NCBI GenBank assembly: GCA_016709675.1
Contig: JADJMH010000017.1
Coordinates: 1 to 31,088, forward strand
Direction of reading: 5' to 3'
DNA from: Candidatus Accumulibacter proximus
Lineage (GTDB): Bacteria; Pseudomonadota; Gammaproteobacteria; Burkholderiales; Rhodocyclaceae
DNA: 31,088 bases
Position numbers and translations under genes: made by a program. Below are positions 8,750 to 20,000 of the stretch, in pieces. Within the stretch, counting starts at the first letter, position 1, and each line of letters starts with the position of its first letter. Under the pieces are notes generated by a model that saw only the letters and a program-made list of their open reading frames with translations, did no database searches and was not told where the DNA came from.

Positions 8750-9322
8750 TCAGATCGCCATCTTCCACTCCCGTAGCAGGCCAACGGTCTGCGTCAACCC
8801 CTGCTTCAGCAGCGTGTCCAGGTATTCGTCCGCCGTCTTGGGCGGGTTCTTCAATGACCGCCGGTGATTGGTCGCCGCCTCGCAGACACTGGCCGGGTGC
8901 AGGCCTAGCAGATCGAAGATGAAGTCATCTGGATGCTGAACCGACAGGTTGAAGCGCTTCAGCAGATCCGCCGGGAAGTCCTTCAGGTTGAATGTCACGA
9001 TCAGACTGGCGCCACCGTGAATGGCAGCGGCCACCACATGACGATCATCGAAGTCAGGCAACTCGATGGACGCGATCAGATGCTCGAAGCCGGTGACGAG
9101 GCTGTCCCGAACATGGGCGTTCATTAACGAGCGGGTGCGATCCAGGTCTTCTCGCTTCAGATCCGGCCGCTTCTTGAGTACGTTGCGAGTCCACTCGTCG
9201 TGGATCATGTCCGTCCAGCGCGCCCGGTATAGATCCGCAAGCGCCAAGCGCATGAGGAAATCGCGCAGCGGTGCAGGGTAGAGCACGCACGCGTCGTAGA
9301 TGACGATAAAGTGCGAGCGCAT
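8750..9322 (-). CDS. PIN-domain ribonuclease, probable toxin
   Basis: This 190-residue protein begins MRSHFIVIYDACVLYP, with the first PIN-domain acidic residue at Asp10. The second acidic cluster is seen in ELPDFDDRHVVAAAI, followed by ASLIVTFNLKDFP, the usual final strand with T-x-N. PIN domains are metal-dependent RNases and are the toxins of VapBC-type modules. The ATG directly follows the stop codon of the HTH gene (zero-base spacing), so the two are translationally coupled, as toxin-antitoxin pairs are. The roughly 60 residues after the PIN fold are predicted helical and are longer than classic VapC (about 130 residues), which suggests the larger PIN_3-like branch. The frame is intact, unlike many neighbours. 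Confidence 0.85.
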   Translation of the reverse strand: MRSHFIVIYDACVLYPAPLRDFLMRLALADLYRARWTDMIHDEWTRNVLKKRPDLKREDLDRTRSLMNAHVRDSLVTGFEHLIASIELPDFDDRHVVAAAIHGGASLIVTFNLKDFPADLLKRFNLSVQHPDDFIFDLLGLHPASVCEAATNHRRSLKNPPKTADEYLDTLLKQGLTQTVGLLREWKMAI

Positions 9323-9787
9323 TCATTCGTACCCCATCTGGAGTTCTTGGGCCTGCTCCGCCAGTGCATCAAGGGCCTTGCTGCGCTGCGCATCGATGCG
9401 ATCTTTGTAAGCAATCACGTCTTGGTAGCGGACGCGGCGGTGCGTGCCGATCTTGTGGAACGGAATCTCGCCGCACTCCAGCAACTGCACCAGGAAGGGA
9501 CGCGAGACGTTGAGCACATCTGCTGCGTCCTGGGTGGTCAGTTCAGCATGGATGGGGGTGATGCTGACCGCGCTACCCTCACCGATCCTGGTCAGGACAT
9601 CAACGAGTAACCGCAGCGCCGACACGGGGACACGAACCGGATGGGCCGCTCCTTTGTCGTCGAGGATCTCGATCTGTTGCGTTTCAGCACCGGTCTGCAG
9701 ATAGGCGGACAGAGCACGTCCGCTCTCCCGAGCGAGAGCGACCTCCTCGGCCGTGGGCAGCGAGCATGTAGATGAAAGTATGGTCAT
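9323..9787 (-). CDS. Excisionase-type helix-turn-helix protein, probable antitoxin
   Basis: The 154-residue protein starts at an ATG preceded by AGGAGG with six-base spacing. The C-terminal half carries the excisionase-family helix-turn-helix: ELTTQDAADVLNVSRPFLVQ, LLECGEIPFHKIGTHRRVRY, then QDVIAYKDRIDAQR. Proteins of this build (an N-terminal segment, an xis-like HTH and a C-terminal helix) commonly precede PIN_3 toxins and act as antitoxin and autorepressor. It overlaps nothing upstream and is followed immediately by the PIN gene. Autoregulation by binding its own promoter around 9788-9850 is expected from the family, but I could not identify an operator with confidence. Confidence 0.85.
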   Translation of the reverse strand: MTILSSTCSLPTAEEVALARESGRALSAYLQTGAETQQIEILDDKGAAHPVRVPVSALRLLVDVLTRIGEGSAVSITPIHAELTTQDAADVLNVSRPFLVQLLECGEIPFHKIGTHRRVRYQDVIAYKDRIDAQRSKALDALAEQAQELQMGYE

Positions 9788-9943
9788 GGCAGCCTCCTGG
9801 AAGATTGGAACAGGATCGCAGGAGGAATGATAAACGAAATATCCGAAACGAACATGCTACAACCCCAGTCGGTACCCAGGACACCCACACAGACGCCCAT
9901 TTACACTCAATCCACCGCCAGACCGCCGCGAATCGTGGCTGGC

Positions 9944-10503
9944 TCACGCAACAGCGTCTTCATCAGACTTCAGCCGGTCGAGCAAGAAGCCATCGAACAC
10001 GGCTTCGAGGCCGGGATGTATGGCGCGTATTCGCGTATGCCAAAGACAACCTTGACGGCCCAGTCGAAATACGCCTGCTTCTGCTCCGCTGGCCAGCCCG
10101 CAGGAGTTGATGCCAACATGTCTCGCACGTTGCAGATCTTGTCGGCCAGCTTCACCAGCTTGGCCTCGGTCGAGAGGTGTGGCGCGTGTTCGATTTGCCG
10201 TTGCTTGCGGACATGCTTCTCCAACGATTTGTCGTCGGTGACTTCCTGAACCAGGGTAGTGACCTCAGTTCCGAAAAAAGCAGCCAGTTCATCAGCCGTC
10301 GTTTCGCTGTCCTCGATGGTGTCGTGCAAGACCGCTGCACAAAGGACGCTATCCTCCCGAGTGCGATCGGCTTGTCGCGCATGGACGTTCAATGTGGCCG
10401 TTATCGACCGAATCGCTTTTCGAAGGCCCCTGGCGGACCAGCGGGTGGTCGACGCATTCGACCAGCGGTTCGCGGACGGTTGAGTCTGCAAAACCCGTCC
10501 CAC
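9944..10503 (-). CDS. SpoT/RelA-like HD-domain hydrolase (frameshifted at both ends)
   Basis: HD proteins of this type are metal-dependent phosphohydrolases related to the (p)ppGpp hydrolase half of SpoT. The core reads VLCAAVLHDTIEDSETTADE, with the metal-binding HD pair, then VTDDKSLEKHVRKQRQIEHA and AKLVKLADKICNVRDM, matching the stand-alone small alarmone hydrolase pattern. Near 10000 one lost C sends the frame into PASKPCSM; restoring it gives IPGLEAVFDGFLLDRLKSDE and a stop at 9944. Toward the N-terminus the expected NHP-type His region is scattered over frames near 10380-10440, so the true start is not determined; 10503 is only the open-frame limit. Hydrolysis of alarmones is inferred from the family. 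Confidence 0.75.
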
Positions 10504-10570
10504 GTCATGGCACCAACAGAATCACAGACACTTGGGCGAAACCCTCTACTCCGATAAATCTGTCGCAGTG

Positions 10571-10612
10571 TTGATCTGGGTCAAGCGACGTGCAGTTCTC
10601 CCGGTCTAAATT
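10571..10612 (+). promoter_or_regulatory. FNR/ANR-type box with -10 element
   Basis: TTGATCTGGGTCAA (10571-10584) matches nine of ten positions of the FNR/ANR/DNR consensus TTGAT-N4-ATCAA. An AT-rich TCTAAATT at 10605-10612 is centred about 30 bases downstream of the box centre, which is the class II FNR promoter arrangement and predicts transcription to the right from about 10619. The nearest gene in that direction is the giant RTX gene, 424 bases on. The box is palindromic and could instead repress or activate the HD gene on the left. Oxygen-responsive control is inferred. Confidence 0.6.
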
Positions 10613-10619
10613 GTGGATG

Positions 10620-11042
10620 CAGATTTCTACCGCAGAAAAAACGGCTGGGGCATAGGAGGAGCGGGGTGGGCTGTGCCAGGAGTCTCGGCAGGATTGCAGC
10701 AGCACGGGGACGTTTAGGCGACCTGACGGCAATGCTGTGCTCATTTTCGGGTAATGGCGAAGCCATTGACAGCAAGCGCGGTGAAAAGCCGCCTGGGGAC
10801 AACGATGGGGCGGTCCGCTGACGCTGGCAACTGCGGTTTCGCTGGTCACTCTCAGCGTCCCCTCCCTCGTGTCGACTCTTCGCTCGGGGTATCGTGCATC
10901 CACACTCAGGCAGTGCTGAACCCGCTCGGCCGATGCTCATCGATTGGCAAGCACGCACGCGTCCACGCGCATCATCCTGATCGTCCGGACGGCAACGCTC
11001 TGTTTTGTTCTCCACACATCATAGATCCCAGAGGTACTAGTT
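10620..11042 (+). other. Long untranslated leader or spacer before the giant RTX gene
   Basis: No convincing gene is present. Small local hairpins are visible, for example AATGGC/GCCATT around GAA at 10753-10767 and GCGG...CCGC shortly after. I compared these by eye with c-di-GMP, cobalamin and other common riboswitch patterns and found no match. The ribosome binding site of the next gene (AGAGG, 8 bases before its ATG) closes the region. Confidence 0.4.
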
Positions 11043-14000
11043 ATGGCTACGATCACGCTATTGGACGGTAACGACCTCGTGAACGCCGGAGATGATGATG
11101 ACGTCATCGACGCTGGTGGCGGCAATGACACGGTAAATGCGGGCGGTGGCGATGACGTCATCTACCAGAAGGATCCGGGCAGGGACACTCTCGACGGCGG
11201 AACGGGGGATGATCTGCTGGTGCTGGATTTTTCTGGTGAAGGGGCCGATTGGTATTCCCCGGTATGGTATCTGGATGGACTTCTATGATGCAGCGGGAGC
11301 CAATCTCAGCAGTGGGGTCTGGTGGAAGTCATCCGTGCCGAACGGGACAGTCACGACCCAGCTTGGCAGCCGCAACTACGGGGTGACTTTCAGCGGCATC
11401 GAGCGGTTGGATGTGACCGGCACCCAGTTCATGGACAACTTGGTAGGCGGCGAGCAGGCGGACATCCTGCGCGGCGGGGCTGGCAACGATGTGCTGGTGG
11501 GTGGTGGCGGCAACGATACGCTCGAAGGGGGTGACGGGGACGACGGCTTTAGGGCCGGTGTCAATTCGCAGCAGATCGATGGCGGTAACGGAACCGACTG
11601 GCTGGAGATCGACCTCTCCGGTTTTGCTGGGGGCTTGGTATGGGCGAACGACCCGACGCAGAGGGTCACGCTGGCCAATGGCCTGACGGTGAGCGGCATC
11701 GAAGTGCTGGCGCTGACCACCGGCGCCGGCGATGACGAGATCCGCAATACCCTCGTGGCGGCCGGTGACACGATTACGACCGGCGACGGCAACGACATCA
11801 TCGACGCTGGTGGCGGCAATGACACGGTAAATGCGGGCGGTGGCGATGACGTCATCTACCAAAAGGATCCGGGCAGGGACACTGTCGACGGCGGAACGGG
11901 GGATGATCTGCTGGTGCTGGATTTTTCTGGTGAAGGGGCCGATTGGTATTCCCCCGGGTATGGTATCTGGATGGACTTCTATGATGCAGCGGGAGCCAAT
12001 CTCAGCAGTGGGGTCTGGTGGGAAGTCATCCGTGCCGAACGGGACAGTCACGACCCAGCTTGGCAGCCGCAACTACGGGGTGACTTTCAGCGGCATCGAG
12101 GCGGTTGGATGTGACCGGCACCCAGTTCATGGACAACTTGGTGGGCGGCGAGCAGGCGGACATCCTGCGCGGCGGGGCTGGCAACGATGTGCTGGTGGGT
12201 GGCGGCGGCAACGACACACTCGAAGGGGGTGACGGGGACGACGGCTTTAGGGCCGGTGTCAATTCGCAGCAGATCGATGGCGGTAACGGAACCGACTGGC
12301 TGGAGATCGACCTCTCCGGTTTTGCTGGGGGCTTGGTATGGGCGAACGACCCGACGCAGAGGGTCACGCTGGCCAATGGCCTGACGGTGAGCGGCATCGA
12401 AGTGCTGGCGCTGACCACCGGCGCCGGCGATGACGAGATCCGCAATACCCTCGTGGCGGCCGGTGACACGATTACGACCGGCGACGGCAACGACATCATC
12501 GACGCTGGTGGCGGCAATGACACGGTAAATGCGGGCGGTGGCGATGACGTCATCTACCAAAAGGATCCGGGCAGGGACACTGTCGACGGCGGAACGGGGG
12601 ATGATCTGCTGGTGCTGGATTTTTCTGGTGAAGGGGCCGATTGGTATTCCCCCGGGTATGGTATCTGGATGGACTTCTATGATGCAGCGGGAGCCAATCT
12701 CAGCAGTGGGGTCTGGTGGAAGTCATCCGTGCCGAACGGGACAGTCACGACCCAGCTTGGCAGCCGCAACTACGGGGTGACTTTCAGCGGCATCGAGCGG
12801 TTGGATGTGACCGGCACCCAGTTCATGGACAACTTGGTAGGCGGCGAGCAGGCGGACATCCTGCGCGGCGGGGCTGGCAACGATGTGCTGGTGGGTGGTG
12901 GCGGCAACGATACGCTCGAAGGGGGTGACGGGGACGACGGCTTTAGGGCCGGTGTCAATTCGCAGCAAATCGATGGCGGTAACGGAACCGACTGGCTGGA
13001 GATCGACCTCTCCGGTTTTGCTGGGGGCTTGGTATGGGCGAACGACCCGACGCAGAGGGTCACGCTGGCCAATGGCCTGACGGTGAGCGGCATCGAAGTG
13101 CTGGCGCTGACCACCGGCGCCGGCGATGACGAGATCCGCAATACCCTCGTGGCGGCCGGTGACACGATTACGACCGGCGACGGCAACGACATCATCGACG
13201 CTGGTGGCGGCAATGACACGGTAAATGCGGGCGGTGGCGATGACGTCATCTACCAAAAGGATCCGGGCAGGGACACTGTCGACGGCGGAACGGGGATGAT
13301 CTGCTGGTGCTGGATTTTTCTGGTGAAGGGGCCGATTGGTATTCCCCCGGGTATGGTATCTGGATGGACTTCTATGATGCAGCGGGAGCCAATCTCAGCA
13401 GTGGGGTCTGGTGGAAGTCATCCGTGCCGAACGGGACAGTCACGACCCAGCTTGGCAGCCGCAACTACGGGGTGACTTTCAGCGGCATCGAGCGGTTGGA
13501 TGTGACCGGCACCCAGTTCATGGACAACTTGGTGGGCGGCGAGCAGGCGGACATCCTGCGCGGCGGGGCTGGCAACGATGTGCTGGTGGGTGGCGGCGGC
13601 AACGACACACTCGAAGGGGGTGACGGGGACGACGGCTTTAGGGCAGGTGTCAATTCGCAGCAGATCGATGGCGGTAACGGAACCGACTGGCTGGAGATCG
13701 ACCTCTCTGGTTTTGGTGGGGGCTTGGTATGGGCGAACGACCCGACGCAGACGGTCACGTTGGCCAACGGCCTGACGGTGAGCGGCATCGAAGCGCTGGC
13801 GCTGACCACCGGTGCCGGCAATGACACGATGCGCAACACGATGGTGGGCAGCAGTGACGCGATCAGTACGGGCGACGGCAACGACGTCATCGACGCGGGT
13901 GGCGGCAACGACGTGGTGAATGCGGGCGGTGGCGATGACGTCATCTACCAGAAGGATGCGGGCAAGGACACTGTCGACGGTGGCGCGGGGGATGATCTGC

Positions 14001-17000
14001 TGGTGCTCGATTTTTCTGGCGAATCGGCCGATTGGTATTACCCCGGGTATGGCATCTTCATGAACTTTTATGATGCAGCGGGAGGCCAGCTCAGCAGTGG
14101 GGTCTGGAAGTATTCCGTGCCCGAGGGGACAGTCACGACCCAACTCGGCAGCCGCAACTACGGGGTGACTTTCAGCGGCATCGAGCGGTTGGACGTGACC
14201 GGCACCCAGTTGGCGGACAACTTGGTGGGCGGAGCGCAGGCGGACGTGCTGCGCGGCGGCGCTGGCAACGATGGGCTGGCGGGCGGCGGCGGCAACGACA
14301 CGCTCGAAGGGGGCGACGGGGACGACAGCTTTAGGGCCGGTGTCAATTCGCAGCAAATCGATGGCGGTAACGGAACCGACTGGCTGGAGATCGACCTCTC
14401 TGGTTTTGGTGGGGGCTTGGTATGGGCGAACGACCCGACGCAGACGGTCACGTTGGCCAACGGCCTGACGGTGAGCGGCATCGAAGCGCTGTCGCTGACG
14501 ACCGGGGCCGGCAACGACACGATACGCAACACGATGGTGGCCACCAGTGACGCGATCAGCACGGGCGATGGCAATGACCTGATCGACGCCGGCGGCGGCG
14601 ACGACGTGGTGAATGCCGGCGCTGGCGACGACGTGATCATCCAGAAGGACCGCGGCAGCGACGTAATCGACGGCGGCGACGGCAACGACCGGCTGGTGTT
14701 GGACTACAGCGGCGAGACGAACGACTGGATCCGCAGTGGTCGTGGGATTTGGCGCTACTACTACGACGCAGCCGGCAACGACCTCAATAGCAGCGGCGTG
14801 GGCTACGAGGTCGCCGTGCCCGCGAATGCCGAACGCTGGGGTTACCACAGCTATCACTACGGCGCGACCTACACCGGCATCGAGCAGTTCGAGATCACCG
14901 GAACCCAGTACATGGACTACCTCGTCGGCGGCGCCCAAGCCGACATCTTGCGGGGCGGCGGCGGCAACGACATCCTGGAAGGGGGTGGCGGCAGCGACAC
15001 GCTCGAAGGGGGCGAGGGAGACGACGTCATTCGAGTCGGTAGCGGTCGAAGTTCCATCGACGGTGGGTCAGGAACCGACGCACTCGACTTCACTTCAGCC
15101 GCTGGCGCGATTAACGTCGATCTCGGTGCCGGAATCGCCGCGAAGGCGGGCAACCCAGGTTTCGACACAATTGTAGGCATCGAGAGAGTCATCGCCTCGG
15201 AGAACAATGATCGCCTGACCGGCGGCGCCGGTAACGAGACTCTGGAAGGTGGTGCCGGGGAGGATTGGGTCGCCGGCGGTGCAGGAGCCGATGCCCTGAT
15301 CGGTGGAGCCGGAAAGGACATCTTTATCGCCAAACCGGGGATGGCGGCTGATGTAATCGGTGATTTCACGCCCGACGAGGATCGGATCAGTGTCGCTTCC
15401 TTCGGCCCAATGTTGCCCGACTGGGCGGCGCTGTCCGCGCGCATCAGCTACAGCCGCGGTGACGCCTTTATCGATTTCGACAATGGCGACGTCCTGCGTG
15501 TGCGGGGCGTGGTTGCTGGACGGTTGCGCGAGGCCGATTTCGCCGGCATCGGCGCCCAGATATGGGGCGCCACATCAGCCGACGACGATCATACGGGCAC
15601 TGCCTCCGATGATCTGTTGGAAGGCTTCGCCGGCAACGACACCCTCCGCGGCGACGCCGGTAACGATACCTTGATCGGCGGCCCAGGCAACGATGTGTTG
15701 TTGGGCAACGGCGGCAACGACGTTCTTGAAGGGAACACCGGCGAAGACACACTGGAAGGCGGCGATGGCGTTGACACCGCAGTCTATGCTTGGGATGCCG
15801 GGGCGATCAATGCGGATCTCGCCGCTGGCGTGGCCGATTCCGATGGTGACGGTGGCCACGACAGTCTGACCGATATCGAGAACCTGGTCGGTAGTGCTTT
15901 CGGCGACTCTTTGTCGGGAACCGATGGCGACAATGTTCTTGAGGGTGGAGGAGGCGCCGATCACTTGTTCGGGCGCGCGGGCGCCGATGTGCTCCGCGGA
16001 GGAAGTGGGGCGGACAGTCTGGATGGTGGGTCGGGCGACGACCGCCTCGACGGCGGCTCAGGTAACGATAACCTGCTGGGCCGAACCGGCAACGACCAAT
16101 TGATGGGAAGCGACGGCGCCGACAGTCTCGATGCCGGGGACGGCGCCGACACGCTGTCGGGAGGTTCCGGAGTGGACACGCTCCGTGGTGGCCATGGGCC
16201 GGATATCTTCCACGACGGGCTGACCGCACTGGACGGCGACACCATTCGGGACTTCTCCCCCGAAGACTCGCTGGTGATTAGCGGAGCCAGTTTCTTGACG
16301 TCATCCCTGAGCTTTACCAATGGCGTGCTCGGAATCGACACAAGCGGTGACGGCGTTCCCGAGGCACGGGTTCGATTCGATGGCAGCTTTGACGGCCGTT
16401 TCTTCGCAACGCCAGCGGCGAGTGATACGACCGTCGTCTTCGTCGCCAGCACCGATCTTGCTGATCTGGTCGTAGATTCCGTGACGGTGCCGCTGAGCGC
16501 CGTTTCTGGTCAGAGTACCACCATCAGCTACACGGTTCGTAACGACGGGCAACATGCGGCCATTGGCGAATGGGACGATTCCATCTTCCTATCGGCCGAT
16601 AACGTCTGGGACCTTGGCGACGTCCTGGTCGGACGCGCCCACCACATCGGCGACGTCGCCTCCGGCGCAAGTTACACCGAAAGTTTCACGGCATCGATGC
16701 CAGGCGTTCTGCCGGGGGACTACCATTTCATTGTCCGTGCAAATAGCCTGGGCCGACTTCGCGAAGTCAGTGACGACAACAACCTCGGAGCATCGACCTC
16801 AACCACTGAAAACGACTGGCCTGCGTTGGCTCTCGGTTCAACCGCAACAGGTAGCCTCGGGAGTGGGCAGTCCGCTTTCTACCGCGTTGATGTTCCGGCC
16901 GGCAAGACCCTGATCATTTCCTTGGACAGTGCCGCGACCACAGCGTCGAACGAGCTCTATGTTGGTTATGGCTACGGGCCGACCCGCACGTTTTTCGATG

Positions 17001-20000
17001 CCGCTTCCAGCGATCATTTCCAACCGGATCAGGAGATACTGCTTCGCGAAACCCTCGGCGGGCCGCACTACGTCTTCGTCTACGCCGATCATGCCGCACC
17101 CGGGCCGACCGACTTCACGATCGGCGCGAAGCTTGCCGATTTGTCCATCCGCGAGGTGACGCCCGATCGCGGCAGTAACCGCGGCCAGGTCACACTCTCG
17201 CTGGATGGTGTCGATTTTGCTCCCAACGACATCGTGCGGATCGTCGCCAGCGACGGTACCGAACGTGCCGCGACTCAGGTGCGATACGTAGACAGCGGCG
17301 AACTCTGGGCGACATTCGACTTGCAGGGACTGACTACCGGTGTCTACGATGTGCACGTCGATGGCACTGGCCGCAGCGCGCTAGCGGACGATGCTTTCAC
17401 CGTGACAGACGGACAGCCCGGCCAACTTCAGTATTCGCTGTCGGTGCCGGCAGCCGTGCGGCCTGGAACAACCGGAACCGGCACAATCACTTACACCAAT
17501 GTCGGTGAAACAGATATTGCTGCACCGCTGGTGCTTCTGGGAGGGCAGGGGGCAACGTATCAGATCGCGGGCATTGCCGAGGAGCGTGGCAACGCGGTTG
17601 CGTCTGTTGGCGGTGGCTCACACGGGCCTGCCGGCGTTCTACCCGCTGGCGCCACAGTGCGCGTGCCGTTCACCTTCTCCGATTTCGCAACCAGCAACGC
17701 TCTCTCGCACAGTCTCTACTTGGCCAATCCGGGCTCAACAAACCCGCATGGCCTCCCAATAGCACCGCCCCCGCTCGACTGGGCGCCAATAGAATCTGCG
17801 GCAAGGCCGGCCTACATCGATGACCAAGCCTGGGACTTGGTCTGGGGCCAGTTCATCCTCCGAGCCGGAGCGGACGTATCAGAACTTGCCGAGCAGTTCG
17901 CCATCCGCTCAATCGAGCTCTTTTTTCGGAGCGAGGCCATGAACGCGATGCTTGGGGGGAACTCTGTTTACGGCGTGGATCGAAGCGGCGAGACCCAAGA
18001 ATCTCTGAGTGAGAAGTTTACCGGGAGCGTGAGTCAGATTATTCAATCGCAGCTCGGCGAGATCATCCAAAGCGGGCCGCGTCCGGTTCTCGAAACAGCC
18101 ACCGACTTTTCTTTCATTTCGCAAGGCCCCGGACTAAGCTTTTCACGTGTGTTTGACGGAACCCTGACGGGCCGTAACACCGCCGGGGCCTTCGGCTACG
18201 GGTGGACGCATACCTTCGACATGCGCGCGGTCACCGATTCCGTTGGTGACGTTTACATCAAAGGACCAGCCTCAGCACGTTTTTTCGACAAAGTGTCACT
18301 CGAGGGTAAAGAGGGCTACCTCGAAAAAACCGATGGCCATGGCCACCTCATCGCAACGGGCAACGGTTACACTCTCACCGAGACCGATGGGAGCAAATTG
18401 TTCTTTTCTGGTACCGGCGAGCTTGTTCAGGTACGCGACAGAAACGGCAATGGAATCGATCTCCAGTACCAGGCGGGTCAACTCCTTCGCGTCGCTCATA
18501 CAAACGGTGACGAGCTGACTCTGAGTTACAACGGCTTTGACAGAATCTCTACAATAACCGACGGGTCCGGACGGGCCGTTGACTATCACTACGACGCGAC
18601 AGGCAGTCACCTGACTGGGACAATGGGCGCAAGAGGAACAGTTGAGTACGCCTATGACGACAGCGGCAACGCCCTTCGCAATCACGCGCTCTTGTCCGTT
18701 ACTTACGCGGACGGGACTCATCACGATCTCGCCTACGATAATCAAGGGCGCCTCGTGCGCGATTCATCCGACGGGGGCGGTTGGGTTGCGTACAGTTATC
18801 GCCAGCCCGGCAAGATTCATTTCACTGATGCCGCTGGCGTTTCGTCTGCGATAAGTTATAACAGTAGCCTGGCACCTATTCTAGTCGTCGATAGCCTTGG
18901 GGCCGCTGCGCGTTTCGACTATGACGCCAATGGCTCCTTGATTCGCACGGCGGCAACGAATAACACTGTCACCAGATACACTTACGATGCGCTTGGCAAT
19001 CTGACAAGCGTCGTTGATCCAAATGGACAGCGCTACAGTTTTTCCATGAATCGGACGTTCGACAGCCTGGATTCGCTAACCGATCAGCGGGGGAACGTCA
19101 CGCGTTACGTCTACGACGGAAATGGAAATCTCAGCGGGTTAGATTACGCGGACGGCAGCACGGACCGATATGTCCACGATGCCAGTGGTCAGATGATGGA
19201 AGCCACTAATGGTCGGGGGCAAAAGACACTGTTCGCTTACGATTCCCAGGGCAGGCTAACCGAGAAGCTTTATTCCGATGGGACACGCTTCACGTACGGA
19301 TGGGATACGCACGACAACCTGATTTCGATCACTGATCCGCGGGGTCTTACCACGTTACAGTATGACGCTGCAGATCGCCTTGTGTCATTTTCTGACGCAG
19401 AGGCCCGGACTGTTTCCTACGCGTACGACGCGGCGGGGCGCCGGATTCAGATGACGGATGCAGAGGGTCGCGAGGTCCATTACGCTTACGATGCTGCCGG
19501 TCGGTTGGCATCGCTGCATGACGGCGGGGGCGATCTGATCGTCACCTACACTTATGATGCTGCGGGCCGTATCGTGCAGACGCTGAACGGGAATGGCACG
19601 GAAACGGCTAACGTCTACGATGGCGCCGGACGCGTGACGAGCGTTCGGAACCTCGCAGCCGACGGCAGCGTGATCACCGAGTTCCATTACACGTATGACT
19701 CCATGTCGCGCCCGATCCGGGTCGACGCAACCGATGGTCAGTGGGGTTACCGCTATGATGCGCTCGGTCGTCTGACCGGCGCTGATCTGGACTCTGACCG
19801 AGACGGCAGTGCTGATCGCACTTTCGCCTATGCGTACGATGCTGCGGGCAACCGCATTCGCACCACCACCGATGGATCGGCCAAGGATTATGTCTCGAAC
19901 CAACTCAACCAGTACTCCAGCGTCGGCTCAGCCAGCTACCGGTACGATGCTGATGGCAACCTGATCGAAAAGACCGAGGGGGGGCAGACTTGGACTTACA

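Noticed and set aside
10620..11042. Known riboswitch in the giant gene's leader
   Set aside because: Small hairpins are visible but the conserved cores of common classes are not; without a covariance search I cannot support one.
11250..13300. Programmed frameshifting or phase variation in the RTX gene
   Set aside because: The indels differ in position and sign between otherwise identical repeat copies and sit in short homopolymers; no slippery motif recurs. Sequence error explains them more simply.
11329..14938. Long minus-strand open frames (up to 506 codons) through the repeat array
   Set aside because: They are antisense shadows of RTX-rich GC-biased codons, repeat with the same period as the real gene, and lack start sites or family motifs.
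11109..15200. CRISPR array
   Set aside because: The repeats are 696 bp and coding, with no short repeat/spacer pattern.
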